A stretch of 64,000 bases of DNA from Strongylocentrotus droebachiensis. Taxonomy: Eukaryota; Echinodermata; Echinoidea; Camarodonta; Strongylocentrotidae. Both the position numbers and the translations under genes were made by a program. Below the pieces are notes generated by a model. That model had not been told where the DNA came from. It saw only the letters and a program-made list of their open reading frames with translations, and searched no databases. Positions 60,294-64,000 of the stretch are shown in pieces. Within the stretch, counting starts at the first letter, position 1; every line of letters starts with the position of its first letter. Location of the stretch: the NCBI GenBank assembly GCA_035222895.1, contig JAVYIG010006862.1, forward strand, positions 1 through 64,000, read 5' to 3'.

Positions 60294-61533
60294 GTAGGAA
60301 TATGGTCAATATTTATAAGAGGTCTACAGCTGAGCTTCTTGGGTCATGTTATTCAAACGAATGGTTTGGAAAATCTTGCACTGACTGGAAGAATCAAGGG
60401 GAGGAGGAGTAGGGGTAGAAGGAGGATTCGTGGATGAGTAGCTTGAGGAGTGGGATTTCTGAAAGTGGAATTGATCTCAGGGAGAATGAATTACTTCATA
60501 GAATATGGGACAAACAGTTGTGGCATTACATGGTCGCCAACATCTCAGGACATGGCACGTAAAGAAGAAGAAGAAGAAGAATTTCTTAGGCGATGATAAT
60601 GGTTGTGATGGGGGATTCTGCTCCCACTGTTGATTTGCTACGATATTAGTTCCAAGGATGAATTCTTTTGCACAACAAACTTTCATCACTTTGCCTAGAA
60701 TCTCCTTTATCTCTTTGCACTCCATTTTTTAATATTGAAATTAATCAGTCACAGATGCAGTGTCATGCTGCACACATCCATAATGGATGTTTCCTCATAC
60801 ACTTATGTACACCCTGTACTGTTTACAATGCATGATTGCCACTATATGGGAACATTCATATGAAATATTCAATAGCTTCAGTTCCATAACAGTTTTAAGT
60901 AGATACATTTACAAGTAGATATTAAACTTCTTGCACCTATTCATTAAAAGATTCTCTATCTTCAACCAAAGTTGCAGATTTTGAGCGAGTCTATTAGGCC
61001 TAAAAAAAAAAGATGTTGTATTGCCCTTTGCGACTGACCCAAAAATCTTAAAGTCTACGGTCAACTTTTTAATTAAAAAAAAAAAAATACATTTTTTTAG
61101 AAAAAAATGTATTAAAGCATTAAAAACTGAGAAATATCAGCCCAAAAAGGGAGAAGAAGAAGATTTCCGACCGGCCGACCCATGTTTTGGCAACTATTGG
61201 GCAATACAACATCTTTTTTTTTAGGCCTTAGCGAGAGGTGGGGGGGGGGGGGGGGGAGGGGGGGGGGCGGGGTGGGTGATGGTGTGCCAATCCCCGGCTG
61301 AGAGATCACCAGATAATCTGACCTTATTAAAGTTAAAACTGCAACCTTCTAACCAACCCCTTGTACCTCATCCATTCCTTCAATGATTTGAAGGATATTT
61401 GCCCCCATTATGATAAAGATTAGCGTGGTATAACATTATGGTGTTCCTTATGTATGAATTTTCAATAGGAAACTAATGAAAAATATACATATATCGGTCA
61501 TCATTACAATTTCACTCCTTCCAATTTTTTCAG
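60294..61533 (+). other. Choline transporter intron 6 (phase 1)
   Basis: Opens GTAGGAAT and ends TTTTTTCAG. It begins almost directly with a LINE 3' fragment (60313-60580), and later has a long A-run region (61072-61087) and a poly-G tract (about 61240-61273). The rest is unremarkable. Confidence 0.9.
60313..60580 (+). mobile_element. LINE 3' end fragment with GAA tail
   Basis: The + strand encodes [20 protein letters not shown], then a glycine- and arginine-rich linker ([12 protein letters not shown]). After a one-base frame change it continues with SLRSGISESG and later HYMVANISGHGT-stop. This matches the usual C-terminus of LINE reverse transcriptases (GH, G-R-GR, then W-MVAN-GHGT). The stop is followed at once by a GAAGAAGAA tail (about 60561-60580). 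It is a decayed, 5'-truncated insertion starting about 20 bases after the donor of coding exon 6. Confidence 0.8.
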
Positions 61534-61751
61534 ATTGGTCTATGACTAAGATAGACCTCAACAAGACGAGACCTGACGAGAACCCAGCATTGATTCTACC
61601 TCTTGTCATCCAATACCTGACGCCTCCGTGGGTCTCCTTCGTTGGTCTGGGTGCCGTGTCCGCTGCCGTCATGTCCTCTGCGGACTCGTCCATCTTGTCC
61701 GCCAGCTCCATGTTTGTTAGAAACATCTACAAGCTGGTCTTTAGGCAGGGG
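61534..61751 (+). CDS. SLC5A7: Choline transporter, coding exon 7 (last in window)
   Basis: Encodes residues 289-361 (phase 1 to phase 0); acceptor TTTTTTCAG, donor CAGGGG|GTAAGG. It begins with an extracellular loop that holds a potential N-glycosylation sequon, N298-K-T, in the region where mammalian CHT1 is glycosylated. It then reads through PLVIQYL and [22 protein letters not shown]. The latter is the helix whose serines line the conserved Na+ site of SLC5 transporters. The exon ends at [14 protein letters not shown]. The remaining roughly 200 C-terminal residues of a normal CHT (about 580 in total) must be encoded downstream of 64000, so the gene is cut by the window edge and not truncated in nature. 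Confidence 0.96.
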
Positions 61752-61789
61752 GTAAGGGTCATTGATTGTTATATCAAATGGGAGAAGGT

Positions 61790-61867
61790 GGTGGTGGTGA
61801 TGATGGTGTTGATGATGATGATGATGATGATGATCATGATGGCAATAATGAAGAAAGGTGATGATGG

Positions 61868-61931
<64 letters not shown>

Positions 61932-62001
61932 GATGATGGCGATAATGAAGAAGGTGATGATGGCGATGATGATAATGATGATGATATTGATGATGATGAT
62001 T
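61790..62001. repeat. GAT microsatellite, left part
   Basis: GATGATGAT runs with GGCGATAATGAAGAAGGTGA interruptions. It starts about 40 bases after the donor of coding exon 7 and is split from 63816-63935 by the LINE insertion. Confidence 0.95.
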
Positions 62002-63815
62002 GAATTGAATTGAATTGAATTGAAATTTATTTCCATCATCATAACAATATATACAAAGATAAAATATGGAATTTCATAACATGTAACAATATCAAAATTA
62101 CATATAAAATTGACATAACAGCATTCAAAATATAAATGGAAAATGGTGCATCCGTAAAAGCCAGTAAGGCTTGACAATTGAATGCACCAGGCGCAGAAGT
62201 AATAATAACATATACTTGAAGAAGAAGAAAAAAAAAAGAAAAAAAAGGAGTATTAGTAATATAGGTGCGGTCTTAAAATAAATTATGCGTTATAAAGAGA
62301 GAGAAGATGTTTCTTGTAGAGTCTTTTGAAAGAATTATTAAATCCAACAGATTGTAAAAATGGAGGTAGGGAATTCCACATTTTTGGACCAACATAACGG
62401 AGAGAATCGGTTAGTATATTGGACGAAGCATTCCAATGATGGAATTTATCAGCATTTCTTGTATAGTGGGTATGGACCACATTGTTAAGACTAAATAGGT
62501 GCATAAGGTTCGGAGGTAGTGAGTTTGAGAAAAATCGTTGCATCAATGAGGCAATTTGCAATTTATTAATATCATAAATATGTAAAGTATTGAATTTTCT
62601 AAATAAAGGTTGTGAGGGAGCTAAGAAAGGGGAATTAGAGCAGAGTCGTAATGCCCTTTTTTGAAGTCTATGTAATTTGAGTAACTTAGAAGGATGTTTC
62701 GTCGCCCAAACAGAATTGCAATACATAATATATGGCAAAATAAATGCATTATATAACATGAATAAGATACGGAGTGGAATAACAAATCTTAAGTGACTAA
62801 TAATACCGACGCTCTGAGAAACCTTTTTTGTAATATAATTAATATGAGAAGTCCAAGATAAGTTTTCATCGAAAAGTACTCCAAGGTAATTAAAAACTCG
62901 ACACTGTTCAATTAATCTATTGTTGATAGAAATAGATACATTGTCATATACAGGATTTAGGTTCCTAGCATTTTTGAAAATAACAAATTTAGTCTTAGAA
63001 ACATTTAAAGACAGCTTATTGCAAACTAGCCATTCGTAAACATACTCCAAATTAATATTCAGTTTATGGGTTAATAGATCAATTTTTTTTTCTGAGGCAA
63101 GAACAGTCGTATCGTCTGCAAAAAGTGTTAATTTACAGAAAGTGGAACAGTTTACAATATCATTGATGTAAATCAAAAATAAGAGAGGCCCCAAAATAGA
63201 GCCCTGAGGGACGCCATATGATATTAGATTAAACAAAGAACAGTGAGAATTTACAGATGTAAATTGCTTCCTTTCGGCAAGATAACTTTTAAACCATTTG
63301 TGAGGTAAACCTCTTACGCCGTAAAAATGTAATTTAACTAATAATATATCATGGGGTATAGAATCGAAGGCTTTCGAAAGATCCATAAAAACACATATTG
63401 CATGATTATTTACATCAACATAATGGACTATTTTATCATATAAATCAAGAATAGCAAGACCTGTGGAAGAATTTTTTCGAAAGCCATATTGCTCATTAGA
63501 CAGAATGTTGAAGTGAACCAAAAAACCTGATAGTCTATTAAAAACTAATCTTTCAAGTATTTTAGAAAAAGAAGGCAGAATGGAAATAGGACGGTAATTA
63601 TCAACATTATCTGTATCTCCCTTCTTGAACAAGGGAATTACTTTGGCGATTTTCATGTTTGAAGGAAAATCACCATTCTTAAGCGACAGATTACAAATAT
63701 GTGTTAAAGGTATGAGTAAAAATTTGATGACAGACTTTAAAAGACGTGTACTTATGTTATCATATCCTGAACTGTTCCCACTAGGCAATTTTTTAACAAT
63801 ATTTAAAATTTCAGT
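62002..63815 (-). mobile_element. 5'-truncated non-LTR retrotransposon (CR1/Jockey-like LINE)
   Basis: On the minus strand an intact reading frame (stop at 62283-62285) covers about 510 residues of reverse transcriptase. Motifs in order, counted from the residue encoded at 63788: YRPISILPSFSKILE (about 65-79), FMDLSKAFD (about 134-142), GVPQGSILGP (192-201) and the catalytic FADD (223-226), followed by the thumb and a C-terminal tail. The frame stays open upstream to about 63813 (EILNIVKKLPSGN), so the element is truncated just before the fingers domain and lacks the endonuclease and ORF1. The 3' UTR has AATAAA just before a tail of about four TTCAA-type repeats (62002-62024). The frame is uninterrupted over about 1.5 kb, which suggests recent insertion. 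It lies antisense in intron 7 and splits a GAT microsatellite. Clade assignment is by motif resemblance only. Confidence 0.92.
62283..63815 (-). CDS. Reverse transcriptase of the truncated LINE (partial ORF2)
   Basis: Coding part of the retrotransposon above. It is an RNA-dependent DNA polymerase fragment with fingers, palm (FMDLSKAFD and FADD carry the catalytic aspartates) and thumb, ending LYNA-stop. No natural start codon is evident; the frame enters from the truncation point at about 63815. Without the N-terminal endonuclease it cannot support target-primed insertion by itself, so it is presumably a dead-on-arrival copy despite the open frame. Confidence 0.85.
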   Translation of the reverse strand, partial: TEILNIVKKLPSGNSSGYDNISTRLLKSVIKFLLIPLTHICNLSLKNGDFPSNMKIAKVIPLFKKGDTDNVDNYRPISILPSFSKILERLVFNRLSGFLVHFNILSNEQYGFRKNSSTGLAILDLYDKIVHYVDVNNHAICVFMDLSKAFDSIPHDILLVKLHFYGVRGLPHKWFKSYLAERKQFTSVNSHCSLFNLISYGVPQGSILGPLLFLIYINDIVNCSTFCKLTLFADDTTVLASEKKIDLLTHKLNINLEYVYEWLVCNKLSLNVSKTKFVIFKNARNLNPVYDNVSISINNRLIEQCRVFNYLGVLFDENLSWTSHINYITKKVSQSVGIISHLRFVIPLRILFMLYNAFILPYIMYCNSVWATKHPSKLLKLHRLQKRALRLCSNSPFLAPSQPLFRKFNTLHIYDINKLQIASLMQRFFSNSLPPNLMHLFSLNNVVHTHYTRNADKFHHWNASSNILTDSLRYVGPKMWNSLPPFLQSVGFNNSFKRLYKKHLLSLYNA

Positions 63816-63935
63816 GATGATGATGATGATGGCGATAATGAAGAAGGTGATGATGTTGATAATGATGATGGTGATGATGTTGATGTTGATGATGATGGGG
63901 ATGAAGACAATGATGATCAGAAGGCTGATAATTGT
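63816..63935. repeat. GAT microsatellite, right part
   Basis: Continues the repeat beyond the LINE and repeats the GGCGATAATGAAGAAGGTGA interruption seen at about 61938-61957 on the other side. Confidence 0.9.
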
Positions 63936-64000
63936 GGTGATGGCTTCAAAGGATCTAACTGTCTGTTGCTCATGATGTGCTCTAGTAGTCTCATTAACAG

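Larger units (their letters stand above)
61752..64000 (+). other. Choline transporter intron 7, 5' part (phase 0)
   Basis: Opens GTAAGGGT; the window ends before its acceptor. It consists almost entirely of a GAT microsatellite split by an antisense LINE (62002-63815). Confidence 0.85.

Noticed and set aside
61476..62003. Apparent extension of the exon 7 protein into a poly-Asp tail
   Set aside because: The donor at 61752 and the family alignment show that the exon ends after FRQG; the rest is intronic microsatellite.

Overview
This is a window of animal genomic DNA: AT-rich, intron-rich and dense with repeats. It most likely comes from an echinoderm, probably a sea urchin. The evidence for that assignment is indirect: a deuterostome-like transporter gene, many poly-G/poly-C tracts and GA/CT low-complexity blocks, tRNA-derived SINEs ending in ATT repeats, and very frequent TACATGTA-type palindromes. 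No bacterial gene, operon or CRISPR array is present.

The only confidently recognised host gene is the 5' two-thirds of a high-affinity choline transporter (CHT1, SLC5A7 family) on the + strand. Seven coding exons (30530-30695, 54542-54655, 56874-57029, 57967-58115, 59277-59402, 60140-60293, 61534-61751) have canonical GT/AG borders. They join in frame to give 361 residues from the start Met to just after the conserved FRQ of the Na+-coupling core. The last exons, coding for the final membrane segments and the cytoplasmic tail, lie beyond 64000. A 5' UTR stretch precedes the ATG (30417-30529), and a possible non-coding upstream exon lies at 24673-24817. Intron 1 is about 23.8 kb; introns 2 to 6 are 0.7-2.2 kb.

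Positions 1 to about 30.4 kb are upstream, either intergenic or 5' non-coding intron. I found no coding exon there. This part holds a decayed reverse-transcriptase fragment inside a terminal-inverted-repeat element (1252-1594), SINEs, several MITE families, a CpG-rich stretch with a perfect cAMP-response-element site (about 4800-5620), a GC-rich hairpin (12333-12389), a CT-rich block (14.9-15.8 kb) and a 400-bp poly-G-containing tandem array (19187-20390).

Intron 1 (30.7-54.5 kb) carries the most striking repeat, a 2.5-kb composite DNA transposon (43202-45695). It has a perfect 8-bp target duplication and encloses a roughly 150-bp tandem array rich in TGACCT half-sites and a roughly 970-bp inverted repeat. 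A transposon with a perfect 26-bp terminal inverted repeat (51660-52106) and other MITEs are also present. Introns 2 to 7 carry a nearly perfect 513-bp palindromic element (55542-56054), a SINE flanked by long direct repeats, two MITEs, a LINE 3' fragment and, in intron 7, an antisense 5'-truncated non-LTR retrotransposon (62002-63815) inserted into a GAT microsatellite. In several introns a mobile element starts within about 15-45 bp of a splice donor.

I did not find a clearly new gene system. The strongest leads are the intronic inverted repeats, which would be transcribed as long hairpins within the choline transporter pre-mRNA, and the composite hAT-like element.
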